Shown: positions 26,511-34,370 of the stretch, piece after piece
How the letters are laid out: every line of letters starts with the position of its first letter
Position numbering within the stretch: position 1 is the first letter of the stretch
Assembly: GCF_023283845.1 (NCBI RefSeq)
Contig: NZ_JAKILC010000029.1
Span: 1-40,196 of the forward strand
Direction: 5' to 3'
DNA length: 40,196 nt
DNA from: Shewanella marinintestina
GTDB taxonomy: Bacteria > Pseudomonadota > Gammaproteobacteria > Enterobacterales > Shewanellaceae
Notes under the pieces: generated by a model
Databases searched by the model: none
Seen by the model: the letters and a program-made list of their open reading frames with translations, nothing else
What the model was told of the DNA's origin: nothing
Position numbers and translations under genes: made by a program

Positions 26511-26543
26511 AATAGGTTGGTTTGATTGATAAACCAACCTATT
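26511..26543. terminator. Bidirectional hairpin between convergent genes
   Basis: AATAGGTTGGTTT (26511-26523) pairs fully with AAACCAACCTATT (26531-26543) across a 7-base loop, between two genes that end toward each other. T tracts are short. Confidence 0.7.
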
Positions 26544-26578
26544 GCTAATTCCCATCATTAGCTTAAGTTAGATTAGCA

Positions 26579-27391
26579 CTATATCGGGAACTCAAAGATT
26601 AAGCGCCAAACCTCCACTCCATCTCCTGCACGATAACTCAAGCCAAAACGTTCAATATTAATCAAGTCCCAACCTACTGGTTTAGAAAAAGCGAAAGTCA
26701 TTCCAACCTCATAGCTATTGGCGACTAATACATCGTCCTCAAAAGGTGTAGTAAACTTTAAGCGGTCAAAGTACCAATAACCCGCCACAAAAAATCGCGG
26801 TTCGACCTCGACCCCTTTCACTTGAAAATAATAGTTGGTACCGATATCAACACCTGACTGCAGCGCAGAATAGGTCTCGCTACTATTGTCATTTAATGTG
26901 GTATAGCCAGCAAAGAAAACGCGATTAACCCAAATGGGCGATGTGTCGCCAAGTTCAAAATCAAGTAAGCTCGACATCCCAGCAGAATAGATCATGACGT
27001 CATTGCTATTGGTAAAGTTAGTACCAAAGCCTAGATCGGCATAGGTTTGAAACTCATGAGTGTCTGACGTTTTAACTCGGTACTCAATACCAGGAGTAAT
27101 AGCGAGAGTTCCAACACTAGACGGAAAGTCACCGTCTGGTAAGTCACTCCAAGTAAAATTGAAAAACCCCATAGAAACAGGAGTATTAAGCACTAACGAT
27201 TCAGTATCGCTCCGTTGTAAGTCAAAGCTTAACGGGATATTAGCGACGGTCGCATTTTGACCAGAGGTTCGATAAATTCCACTACCAAGATAATTAGCAA
27301 ATGCGTAATGGCTATAATCAACTTCGGTCTCAGCCTTAACGGATAAGGTATACAGCGGCAGTAATAAAACAAGGTAACACAAACGGGCCAT
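26579..27391 (-). CDS. Putative outer-membrane beta-barrel protein
   Basis: The start chosen is ATG 27391 (MARLCYLVLLLPLYTLSVKA), a signal peptide ending KAE. A TTG two codons earlier is less likely. The mature 250 residues alternate hydrophobic and polar positions with many Tyr, Phe and Gly. They contain strand-like pieces such as EVEPRFFVAGYWYFDRLKF and FGLSYRAGDGVEVWRLIFEF, and end FPI. This suggests an outer-membrane barrel of about 10-12 strands. I do not recognise a named family, and cargo or partner is unknown. It has no clear operon neighbours. The ribosome-binding site is weak. Confidence 0.7.
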   Translation of the reverse strand: MARLCYLVLLLPLYTLSVKAETEVDYSHYAFANYLGSGIYRTSGQNATVANIPLSFDLQRSDTESLVLNTPVSMGFFNFTWSDLPDGDFPSSVGTLAITPGIEYRVKTSDTHEFQTYADLGFGTNFTNSNDVMIYSAGMSSLLDFELGDTSPIWVNRVFFAGYTTLNDNSSETYSALQSGVDIGTNYYFQVKGVEVEPRFFVAGYWYFDRLKFTTPFEDDVLVANSYEVGMTFAFSKPVGWDLINIERFGLSYRAGDGVEVWRLIFEFPI

Positions 27392-27488
27392 AAACAAACT
27401 TTATATAAAATAAAATGTTAATTGATAGCCCGAATATAGCGATATAGAGGGGTAAAAGCCATGAGAATTGACGCTTTATCCGAGCAAG

Positions 27489-28118
27489 TTAATCTTCACT
27501 CGCTTTAGGATCAGTCTCAATAAAGTGATGTTCTGACATCATATGACCTAATTGAGTCGATTTGGTCTTCAGATAATCTTCATTATAACGATTCTTACCC
27601 ACTTGCAGTGGAACTCGCTCTACCACTTCAAGACCAAAGCTTTGCATGGCTTTTACTTTACGTGGATTATTAGTCATTAAGCGTACTTTTGCGATTCCGA
27701 TTTTTTCCATCATAGGAATAATCATATCGTATTTACGCATGTCAGCTTCAAAGCCTAAACGCTCGTTAGCTTCAACCGTATTTGCACCTTGATCTTGCAA
27801 CTCATAAGCACGGATTTTATTAAGCAAGCCAATACCACGCCCTTCTTGGCGTAGATAAAGAATAAAACCTTGGCCTTCTTCCGCAACATTTTGCATTGCG
27901 GTTTGCAACTGAAAACCACAGTCACAACGCAAACTAAATAATGCATCACCGGTTAGACATTCTGAATGAATACGCCCTAAAACAGGGACTTCTGGAGAAA
28001 ATGTACCAAAGGTAAGTGCTACATGCTCTTTACCCGTCTCACTATCTTCAAAACCATGCATTTCGAAAACACCCCAAGGTGTTGGTAGTTTTGAAGACGC
28101 GATGTATTTAATCGACAT
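27489..28118 (-). CDS. ribA: GTP cyclohydrolase II RibA
   Basis: RibA opens the GTP ring in the first step of riboflavin synthesis, giving 2,5-diamino-6-ribosylamino-pyrimidinone phosphate, formate and pyrophosphate. The 209-residue protein has the zinc ligands Cys54, Cys65 and Cys67 in SECLTGDALFSLRCDCGFQL and the catalytic loop YLRQEGRGIGLLNKI. The C-terminal part has RLMTNNPRKVKAM. The length matches stand-alone RibA (E. coli, 196 aa) rather than a RibBA fusion. No other rib gene is near and no FMN riboswitch fold is recognisable upstream. Confidence 0.95.
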   Translation of the reverse strand: MSIKYIASSKLPTPWGVFEMHGFEDSETGKEHVALTFGTFSPEVPVLGRIHSECLTGDALFSLRCDCGFQLQTAMQNVAEEGQGFILYLRQEGRGIGLLNKIRAYELQDQGANTVEANERLGFEADMRKYDMIIPMMEKIGIAKVRLMTNNPRKVKAMQSFGLEVVERVPLQVGKNRYNEDYLKTKSTQLGHMMSEHHFIETDPKASED

Positions 28119-28220
28119 GAAAAAACCTTAACGACAACTCTCATTCCTTGAGACTGCAAACGTCCTGATAAAGAAAATAAATGGCTTGAGACGAAACTCT
28201 TGCTAGCTCTATGATTTAGT

Positions 28221-28260
28221 CAGTTTAAGGTGTCATTGATTTTCAAATTCACCTTAACTG
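28221..28260. repeat. Inverted repeat between yibL and ribA
   Basis: CAGTTTAAGGTG (28221-28232) is complementary to CACCTTAACTG (28250-28260) with one bulged base and a 17-base spacer. It may end the yibL transcript or fold in the ribA leader. It lacks a T tract. Confidence 0.5.
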
Positions 28261-28333
28261 TCTTCGAGCCAGCATAAGCTTACTATCTAGTGATAACCTT
28301 GAAGCGGCTCACTAAATGAATAACTAAAAGTAC

Positions 28334-28690
28334 TTAAAACTCTTTTGGTGCGAAACCTGTGACTTGTTTAATACCCATTTCACGGCCTAACGCCGTCATA
28401 GGGTGAACAACCACAAGTCCTTTAACCGATTTTTTCAACTTACCCATGTCGGCTTGTTCTGCTTTGGTCAATACACGGCTAAACTTAAGGCCTGCAACAG
28501 TACCGCCTTGTTTGCTTAGTTCACGTGTTTGCTGACCTTTCACGCTACTGATCCGCTTAGTGATAGCTGCAATTTCTTGCTTAAACTGGATCACAACTGT
28601 TGGATCGCTGCGCTTTTCAGCTGCTGCTAGCTTACGACGAAATTTGTCTAACTTATCGTTGAGCGTTTGCAGCTCCTGCTTTAAATTCAT
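28334..28690 (-). CDS. yibL: YibL family ribosome-associated protein
   Basis: This 118-residue basic protein has a coiled-coil N-terminal half (about 1-60, LKQELQTLNDKLDKFRRKLA). Its strongly conserved C-terminal half contains LTKAEQADMGKLKKSVKGL and VVVHPMTALGREMGIKQVTG, the YibL signature. E. coli YibL has been found associated with ribosomes, but its role is not established. It is the upstream neighbour of ribA on the minus strand, separated by 215 bp with an inverted repeat, so it is probably a separate transcript. Confidence 0.92.
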   Translation of the reverse strand: MNLKQELQTLNDKLDKFRRKLAAAEKRSDPTVVIQFKQEIAAITKRISSVKGQQTRELSKQGGTVAGLKFSRVLTKAEQADMGKLKKSVKGLVVVHPMTALGREMGIKQVTGFAPKEF

Positions 28691-28854
28691 TTACAAACCT
28701 TAAATTCAAATCTAAATAACACGTTTAGAAACAAAAACAGCCTCAGTGATCTGACGCCGTTTTCTATTATTGCCACATTATAACAGCAAATAAACCAGTT
28801 TTACCTAGGTTTATAGTGAAACAACATACAAGTTGCTTCGCACCATTAGCGTAT

Positions 28855-29319
28855 TTATCGCAAATAATGGATTGTCTGGTTACTACTACCTCTAAAAACC
28901 AAGCTAGGATCGGCAAGCTCTTGCTCAAACTTACCATCGACAACCACATTAACTAAATCCACAACAGCTTGTTGTTCTGCGCTTAATTCTTCTAGACGAT
29001 AGCCCGTCCAAAGCCAGATATCCTTAGCTGGACATTGCTCTATAACTTGCTTTACCAGCGCTAATATCGCTGCAACATTGGCAGGAAATAGTGGGTCACC
29101 ACCAGAGAGTGATAAACCACGTCGTTTAATTCGATTATCATTCAAATCATCAATAATACGTTGTTGCATCTGCTCGTCGAACAAATGCCCTGAACAAGGG
29201 TTCCACGTCGACTGGTTATAACAACCACGGCACTGATGCTCACATCCTGACACAAATAGTGTCGCTCGCGTGCCCGGACCGTTGATCACATCGGTTTGAT
29301 AATATTGATGATAATTCAT
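28855..29319 (-). CDS. nrdG: Anaerobic ribonucleotide reductase activating protein NrdG
   Basis: This radical SAM enzyme generates the glycyl radical on NrdD. The 154-residue protein carries the iron-sulfur motif CEHQCRGC (Cys26, Cys30, Cys33), the SAM-binding SLSGGDPLFPAN and a C-terminal region ending SNQTIHYLR. The start is ATG 29319 (MNYHQYYQTD) with GGAA upstream. A TTG two codons earlier is unlikely. It lies about 110 bp downstream of nrdD on the same strand with a terminator-like hairpin between them, so it may be expressed at a lower level by read-through. Confidence 0.96.
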   Translation of the reverse strand: MNYHQYYQTDVINGPGTRATLFVSGCEHQCRGCYNQSTWNPCSGHLFDEQMQQRIIDDLNDNRIKRRGLSLSGGDPLFPANVAAILALVKQVIEQCPAKDIWLWTGYRLEELSAEQQAVVDLVNVVVDGKFEQELADPSLVFRGSSNQTIHYLR

Positions 29320-29348
29320 AATCAATTAATTCCAGCTAGAAAACAAAA

Positions 29349-29370
29349 AAGGTGCTGAACACAGCACCTT
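29349..29370 (-). terminator. Hairpin between nrdD and nrdG
   Basis: AAGGTGCTG (29349-29357) pairs with CAGCACCTT (29362-29370). On the minus strand it is followed by TTTTTTG, the form of an intrinsic terminator placed inside the operon. Partial read-through would set the nrdD to nrdG ratio. Confidence 0.8.
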
Positions 29371-29427
29371 AATTTTAGCTAACACACATTGAAGCATTAG
29401 CCGTTTTACCTACATTGAGTACAAGTA

Positions 29428-31545
29428 CTATAGGTGTTTAACGCGGCGCTTAACTTCTTCTTGTTTACCGTAGTTAAACGGTCTTGCATCTGGACTACCT
29501 AAGTAACCACACACACGGCGAGTTACCGATACGCGACTTGGCTCATGGTTGCCACACTTAGGACAAGTAAAACCTTTACTTGTACAGCTAAACTCGCCGG
29601 TATATCCGCAGTCATAACACTCGTCAATCGGTGTATTAGTACCGTAATATGGCACTTTGTGGTAGCTATAATCCCAAACGTTTTCTAATGCTTCAACGTT
29701 ATTTTGCATGTTAGGGAATTCGCCGTAACAGATGAATCCACCGTTAGCTAATTCTGGATACGGCAATTCAAAGTCAATCTTGTCGTACGGATTAACCTGC
29801 TTTTCAACGTCCAAATGGAAGCTGTTAGTGTAATAACCTTTTGCTGTCACGCCATCAACCACACCAAATACTTTAGTGTCTAATGCGCAAAAACGACTAC
29901 ATAGGTTTTCACTTGGAGTACTGTATAGGCTAAATGCATAACCAGACTCAGCTTTCCAGCTATCGGTTGCCTGCTTCATATGCTTGATCACTGCAATCGC
30001 TTTCTCACGTAGCACTTCGCTATCGTAAATATGCTCTTCAGTACCATAAAGCGCATTAATTGTTTCGTGTAGGCCAATATAACCTAAAGAAATTGATGCA
30101 CGACCATTTTTAAAGATTTCAGATACATCGTCATCAGCCTTTAAGCGCACGCCACAAGCGCCTTCCATATAAAGGATAGGAGCAACACGTGCCTTAACGC
30201 CCTCAAGACGAGCAATACGAGTATCAAGAGCTTTACGAGCCATCTCTAAACGCGTATCTAAAATCCGGTAAAACTCAGCCTCGTCGCCTTTAGCTTCAAG
30301 AGCGATACGTGGCAAGTTTAAGCTAACTACACCTAGGTTGTTACGGCCTTCGTGGACTAATTCGCCATCTTGCTCATAAGTACCTAAGAAACTACGGCAA
30401 CCCATAGGCGTCTTAAATGAACCAGTTACTTTTTCAACTTGTTCATAGTTAAGGATATCTGGGTACATACGAGTTGAAGCACACTGCAGAGCAAGTTGCT
30501 TGATATCGTAGTTACAATCGCCGGCTTTATGGTTAACACCGTCGCGAATTGCAAATACTAACTTAGGGAATACTGCTGTTTTACGGTTTTTACCGAGACC
30601 AGCAATACGCACTTTCATCATTGATTGCTGAATTAAACGAGATTCCCAAGAGATTCCTAAACCAAAGCCAAAAGTAACAAATGGCGTTTGGCCATTAGCG
30701 GTATGCAATGTGTTTACTTCATACTCTAATGACTGAAATGCGTCGTGACACTCTTTTTCAGTTTGTGCTTTAGCAAATGCTTCAGCGTCGCTAATTTCCC
30801 ACTTAAGCGCCACTTGATAGTGCTTATCGTAGCTCTTAGTCACAAATGGTGCTAATACCTCATCGATGCGGTTAATGGTTGTACCGCCGTAGATGTGGCT
30901 AGCAACTTGCGCAATAATTTGCGCAGTTACTGCTGTCGCTGTCGAAATAGACTTAGGCGTTTCGATTTCAGCATTACCCATTTTAAAGCCATGGGTTAAC
31001 ATGCCGCTTAAATCAATTAGCATACAGTTAAACATAGGGAAGAATGGTGCATAATCTAAGTCATGGTAATGAATTTCACCTGACTCGTGAGCCGCAACCA
31101 CATCCTTTGGCAAGATATGGCATTTGGCGTAATGCTTCGCCACGATACCTGCAAGTAGATCGCGTTGAGTCGGAATAACTTTTGAGTCTTTGTTAGCATT
31201 TTCATTTAACAATGCCGCATTACTTTGCTCAACAAGACCACGGATCTCTGTGTTTAAACGGCTGCTCACTTCGCGATGAACATCTCTATCGTGACGATAC
31301 TCAATGTACATACGTGCAAGTGATTTATAAGGGCCTTCCATCAGCAAATTTTCAACAGTATCTTGCAGATCATGGATCTTAACTTCGTCTAAATCAGCCA
31401 CACTAGCAGTAACAATTTCAGCGACCTGTTGTGCGTATTCAGCGCACTCAATGCCTGCCGAGTTAGCAGCTGCTATCACGGCATCTTTAATCCTTGTTTC
31501 GTCAAAAGGCGTACGGTAACCATCCCGTTTAATAACCACTGGCAT
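29428..31545 (-). CDS. nrdD: Anaerobic ribonucleoside-triphosphate reductase NrdD
   Basis: NrdD is the class III ribonucleotide reductase that makes dNTPs in the absence of oxygen using a glycyl radical. The start is ATG 31545 (MPVVIKRDGYRTPF) with GAGG eight bases upstream. An in-frame TTG 27 bases earlier is not used. The 705-residue protein has an N-terminal ATP-cone and a reductase core with HYHDLDYAPFFPMFNCMLID and SLNLPRIALEAKG. A zinc site holds four Cys in CYDCGYTGEFSCTSKGFTC and the CGNHE region. The glycyl radical Gly680 lies in RRVCGYLGSPDARPFNYGKQ. The length and radical position match E. coli NrdD (712 aa, Gly681). NrdR boxes and an FNR-type site lie upstream. Confidence 0.97.
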   Translation of the reverse strand: MPVVIKRDGYRTPFDETRIKDAVIAAANSAGIECAEYAQQVAEIVTASVADLDEVKIHDLQDTVENLLMEGPYKSLARMYIEYRHDRDVHREVSSRLNTEIRGLVEQSNAALLNENANKDSKVIPTQRDLLAGIVAKHYAKCHILPKDVVAAHESGEIHYHDLDYAPFFPMFNCMLIDLSGMLTHGFKMGNAEIETPKSISTATAVTAQIIAQVASHIYGGTTINRIDEVLAPFVTKSYDKHYQVALKWEISDAEAFAKAQTEKECHDAFQSLEYEVNTLHTANGQTPFVTFGFGLGISWESRLIQQSMMKVRIAGLGKNRKTAVFPKLVFAIRDGVNHKAGDCNYDIKQLALQCASTRMYPDILNYEQVEKVTGSFKTPMGCRSFLGTYEQDGELVHEGRNNLGVVSLNLPRIALEAKGDEAEFYRILDTRLEMARKALDTRIARLEGVKARVAPILYMEGACGVRLKADDDVSEIFKNGRASISLGYIGLHETINALYGTEEHIYDSEVLREKAIAVIKHMKQATDSWKAESGYAFSLYSTPSENLCSRFCALDTKVFGVVDGVTAKGYYTNSFHLDVEKQVNPYDKIDFELPYPELANGGFICYGEFPNMQNNVEALENVWDYSYHKVPYYGTNTPIDECYDCGYTGEFSCTSKGFTCPKCGNHEPSRVSVTRRVCGYLGSPDARPFNYGKQEEVKRRVKHL

Positions 31546-31579
31546 TGTATAAATCCTCTTTAGGTCGCTCAACTAAGTA

Positions 31580-31595
31580 ACACTACATATAGTGC
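31580..31595. promoter_or_regulatory. NrdR box 1 upstream of nrdD
   Basis: ACACTACATATAGTGC closely matches the NrdR consensus acaCwAtATaTwGtgt. It lies 35 bp upstream of the nrdD start, over the probable promoter. Confidence 0.8.
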
Positions 31596-31610
31596 CACTT
31601 TTTCTATAAA

Positions 31611-31626
31611 TCACAATATGTGGCGC
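31611..31626. promoter_or_regulatory. NrdR box 2 upstream of nrdD
   Basis: TCACAATATGTGGCGC is a weaker NrdR match starting 31 bp from box 1. That is three helical turns, the spacing typical of paired NrdR sites, so the two boxes can bind on the same DNA face. Confidence 0.7.
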
Positions 31627-31654
31627 ATTAAGCTATAAATTTGCGTTAAGTACT

Positions 31655-31668
31655 TTGATCCAGATCAT
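31655..31668. promoter_or_regulatory. FNR/EtrA-type site upstream of nrdD
   Basis: TTGATCCAGATCAT fits TTGAT-N4-ATCAA with one mismatch. FNR is the anaerobic activator (EtrA in Shewanella), so the site agrees with induction of nrdDG without oxygen. Confidence 0.7.
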
Positions 31669-31711
31669 TATTTTAAAAGAGGAAGACAATAAGAAAACAG
31701 TTATGCAAATA

Positions 31712-31760
31712 AACCCGCTTATCTAAAATAATGGCCTTGACGAAGGCAAAGAAGCGGGCT
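31712..31760. repeat. Nested stem-loop
   Basis: An outer stem ACCCGCTT/AAGCGGGCT encloses an inner hairpin GGCCTTGACGAAGGC. On the minus strand it follows the gene ending at 31946 by about 190 bases. It may be a transcript end or a structured RNA element. No T tract is present. Confidence 0.5.
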
Positions 31761-31786
31761 AGAAGCAGGATAATTGAGGTATAAAT

Positions 31787-31817
31787 TGTGGATAAAAATC
31801 AACAGAAATATCCACCA
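31787..31817. promoter_or_regulatory. Pair of opposed DnaA-box-like sequences
   Basis: TGTGGATAA (31787-31795) is the exact reverse complement of the DnaA box TTATCCACA. ATATCCACC (31808-31816) is a near match in the other orientation. Together they form the inverted repeat GTGGATA/TATCCAC. Confidence 0.4.
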
Positions 31818-31945
31818 TTGCAGCTTGCTGACTGCAACCTATTGGCTAGTTTAATAAAGGTAAAGCGATTAGCACTAAGAGCTTATCTCTGTGGAGTCGT
31901 TTTGACTGATGATAAAGTGTAATTCAAGACAAAAAACGGCTCAGT

Positions 31946-32629
31946 TTAGTGACGACTTGCCAATGCAAGGTAACTATTAAGCTGACCATTGTCTTGTTGA
32001 TGATCGCCAGTCATCGAGGTTAACTGCATTAACGACTTGATCCCTTGGTAGTGGTTTCTTTGCTCATCAGTTAATGGTCTGTCTGACTGCAGCAGCTCGG
32101 TAATCTGGCTAGAAACACGATTGGCCTTTTGCGCAACGAGTGGAGATTGTGAAATTTCCATTGTGCCCATCACCCACTTCGCATCATCTAGCATCTCTGC
32201 CAATTTTTTATCTTCTTCGTTATTAGTGAGTGCGCTGCGCTGCTCATCAATAAAGTCTGATAATGACTGATTGTCGGCGGGCGGAATATCAAACCCACTG
32301 CTAGATAAACGATTCAATTGCCCTTCTGACAAAATACCATCTTGATATAAGCGTTGAATTAAAGATGGCAGTTGCGCCGAAGTGAAGTTACCACCTTTGA
32401 AGAAGTCATTAGCCATAGCTTCTATTTTTTGGGCGCGTTCAGCGCGGCTGGACAAAACTAAGGTATTATCCTTTGTCGTCAGCTCGCTTGCTGCCGACTC
32501 CGCTGATTTAGCGCCTGAACTCCCCACCCTAGCAGTATTACCGACATTTGACTGACCACTATTAACACCGTAAGCGTCAGATACTGCATTATTGTTGATT
32601 GCGTGATTAATACTGCTCAGTGGATTCAT
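31946..32629 (-). CDS. Hypothetical protein, 227 aa
   Basis: The start chosen is ATG 32629 (MNPLSSINHAINNN). A TTG start 12 codons earlier is open but less likely. There is no signal peptide or membrane segment. The first 70 residues are rich in Ser, Asn and Ala and probably disordered. The remainder is helical and acidic, with AQKIEAMANDFFKGGNFTSA and QLPSLIQRLYQDGILSEGQL, a two-helix pattern like a small regulator. I do not recognise the family and propose no function. It lies 80 bp from the MarR-type regulator gene on the same strand and might share its transcript. Confidence 0.7.
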   Translation of the reverse strand: MNPLSSINHAINNNAVSDAYGVNSGQSNVGNTARVGSSGAKSAESAASELTTKDNTLVLSSRAERAQKIEAMANDFFKGGNFTSAQLPSLIQRLYQDGILSEGQLNRLSSSGFDIPPADNQSLSDFIDEQRSALTNNEEDKKLAEMLDDAKWVMGTMEISQSPLVAQKANRVSSQITELLQSDRPLTDEQRNHYQGIKSLMQLTSMTGDHQQDNGQLNSYLALASRH

Positions 32630-32709
32630 CGTCAAAATGTCGGCGTAATAAAGAGATACTGCCAATAAAGCATTTAACGTGCCGACTTATCGATTTGCAA
32701 AACAAGTGA

Positions 32710-33162
32710 TTACTTTTGCGTCAATTCTTGTGTCAAACTTAGACATAGACCTCTAAGCTGCTCAACCTCTTGTGCTGTCATATCGACTTTATCTAGCAAG
32801 GTTTGTTTTAGGGCTTGTGCTTCTACTTTCAAATCACCCCCTGCAAGAGTTAAAGCAATCACTTTCTTCCGCTCATCGGTTTCATCAGCGAGGCGCTGCA
32901 AAAAACCCTTACTTTCTAATCGTTTAACAATCGGCGTTAAGGTTCCCATATCAAGGCGAGTTGATTGCGACACTTGGGTTAAGTTCACTCTGTCACTTAG
33001 CCAAAGCGCTTGCATCACTAAATATTGTGGGTAAGTAAGTTCATATCTTTCAAGTAATGGACGATAGGCTCGCATTAGTGCATTGGTCGCAGTGTAAAGT
33101 GCAAAGCAAACATTGTCAGAAAGGCTAGCATTAGAAGATGGTGTTACGTCGTTTTCGGTCAC
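32710..33162 (-). CDS. MarR/OhrR-family transcriptional regulator
   Basis: This 150-residue regulator starts at GTG 33162. The N-terminal DNVCFALYTATNALMRAYRP has Cys19 in the position of the peroxide-sensing Cys of OhrR. The sequence then follows the OhrR pattern (YELTYPQYLVMQALW). The winged-helix motif is VSQSTRLDMGTLTPIVKRLE, followed by the wing DETDERKKVIALT. It probably represses the divergent oxidoreductase gene and itself through the palindromic sites at 33241-33325, and releases them when Cys19 is oxidised. An ohr gene is not present here, so the inducer could be an organic hydroperoxide or a reactive aldehyde or quinone instead. The ribosome-binding site is poor. Confidence 0.88.
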   Translation of the reverse strand: MTENDVTPSSNASLSDNVCFALYTATNALMRAYRPLLERYELTYPQYLVMQALWLSDRVNLTQVSQSTRLDMGTLTPIVKRLESKGFLQRLADETDERKKVIALTLAGGDLKVEAQALKQTLLDKVDMTAQEVEQLRGLCLSLTQELTQK

Positions 33163-33241
33163 TACAAGTAAACTTTAGTTAGGCGAGATAACGCTAATAT
33201 TAACCCACATAAACCACTAACACTAGCCAGCATCAGTTATA

Positions 33242-33325
33242 TTTGCGAACAAGTAGTTTGCGCGCAAACTATTTGCAATTTCAAATGTGTTTATCTATGA
33301 TGCATTCAATTACTTTGCGCACAAA
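33242..33325. promoter_or_regulatory. Operator array for the OhrR/MarR-type regulator
   Basis: TAGTTTGCGCGCAAACTA (33254-33271) is a perfect 18-bp palindrome. TTTGCGCACAAA (33314-33325) repeats its core with one mismatch. TTTGCGAACAAG (33242-33253) is a third, weaker copy directly beside the first. TTGCGCGCAA cores are typical operators of OhrR-like MarR proteins. Confidence 0.75.
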
Positions 33326-33341
33326 CAAATTAAGGGAAGAT

Positions 33342-34340
33342 ATGAAAAGCCAAGTCATTCAACTTAAGTCTCGTCCAGAAGGCATGCCAGTAGCAGATAA
33401 CTTTAACCAAGCAGAGCTTACGCTAGAAGCTATTAAGCCGGGTGAGTTTTTGGTGAAAAACTTATGGATGTCTGTTGATCCTTATATGCGTGGCCGCATG
33501 ATCGATAGAAAAAGTTATATTGCTCCCTTTGAAATTGGTAAAGCTTTAGATGGCGGTGCTATTGGAGAAGTGATTGAGTCACTCAACCCTGAATTTCCTA
33601 TCGGTAGCAAAGTTACCAGCATGCTTGGTTGGCGCAGTCATTATGTCACTGACGGTAGCGAAATAACACGTCTACCAGAGACCCCACTGTGTGAATCACA
33701 CTTTTTAGGCGTATTAGGTATGCCGGGAATGACCGCATGGACAGGGCTTAACCGTATTGCCGAGTTAAAAGCTGGCGAAACTCTTTTTGTATCAGCCGCT
33801 TCAGGAGCCGTAGGCAGTGTTGCCGTACAAATTGGTAAACTTATGGGCGCACGTGTAGTCGCCTCTGTAGGGAGCAATGACAAAGCGGATTATCTGCGGA
33901 AGTTAGGCGTAGATGAAGTTATAAATTACAAAACCTGTGGCGATTTAAATGCTGCACTCGCCCAAGCAGCACCTGAAGGTATTGATGTTTACTTTGAAAA
34001 TGTCGGTGGCGACCACCTTAGTGCAGCATTAAACAATATGAAAGATCATGGCCGAATTGCAGTATGCGGCATGATTGCCCAGTATAATGACACGGCGCCA
34101 ACACCGGGGCCAAGTAATCTTGCACAGATCATTATCAAGAAACTGAAAATTGAAGGTTTTATTGTATTTGAGCACTGGGAGCATTATGGCGAGTTTGCAG
34201 CGCAAATGGGTCAATGGTTAGCAGCCGGTAAAGTCCATGCTGAGCAAACCATCTATGAAGGCTTAAGCCAAGCACCAGATGCCTTTATCGGCCTATTTGA
34301 AGGCAAGAACCGTGGCAAGATGGTGGTTAAACTAGGCTAA
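33342..34340 (+). CDS. NADP-dependent MDR oxidoreductase (CurA/leukotriene B4 dehydrogenase type)
   Basis: The start chosen is ATG 33342 (MKSQVIQLKSRPEGMP) with AAGGGAAG just upstream. The longer open frame from 33243 would run through the operator. The 332-residue protein is a zinc-free medium-chain dehydrogenase. It has NLWMSVDPYMRGRM near residue 50, the cofactor motif VSAASGAVGSVAVQIGKLMG and YFENVGGDHLSAALNNM. Such enzymes reduce the double bond of enones and similar electrophiles with NADPH. Divergence from an OhrR-like regulator suggests induction by reactive electrophiles or peroxides, with the enzyme detoxifying them. The substrate cannot be fixed from sequence. Confidence 0.9.
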   Translation: MKSQVIQLKSRPEGMPVADNFNQAELTLEAIKPGEFLVKNLWMSVDPYMRGRMIDRKSYIAPFEIGKALDGGAIGEVIESLNPEFPIGSKVTSMLGWRSHYVTDGSEITRLPETPLCESHFLGVLGMPGMTAWTGLNRIAELKAGETLFVSAASGAVGSVAVQIGKLMGARVVASVGSNDKADYLRKLGVDEVINYKTCGDLNAALAQAAPEGIDVYFENVGGDHLSAALNNMKDHGRIAVCGMIAQYNDTAPTPGPSNLAQIIIKKLKIEGFIVFEHWEHYGEFAAQMGQWLAAGKVHAEQTIYEGLSQAPDAFIGLFEGKNRGKMVVKLG

Positions 34341-34370
34341 TCAAATATTAGCGGTGGAAATTTAAAGAAC

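Larger units (their letters stand above)
31546..31945. other. Regulatory and structured region between nrdD and the next gene
   Basis: 400 bp without a gene. It contains, from the nrdD side, two NrdR boxes, an FNR/Crp-type site, a nested hairpin (31712-31760) and two opposed DnaA-box-like sequences (31787-31817). The right part (31820-31945) shows nothing I can name. Confidence 0.7.

Noticed and set aside
28119..28333. FMN riboswitch upstream of ribA
   Set aside because: The conserved RFN blocks are not present. Only a simple inverted repeat is seen.
28855..29319. Radical SAM enzyme as modifying enzyme for the WWN peptides
   Set aside because: It is clearly the NrdD activase NrdG by sequence and by its place after nrdD, 28 kb from the peptides.
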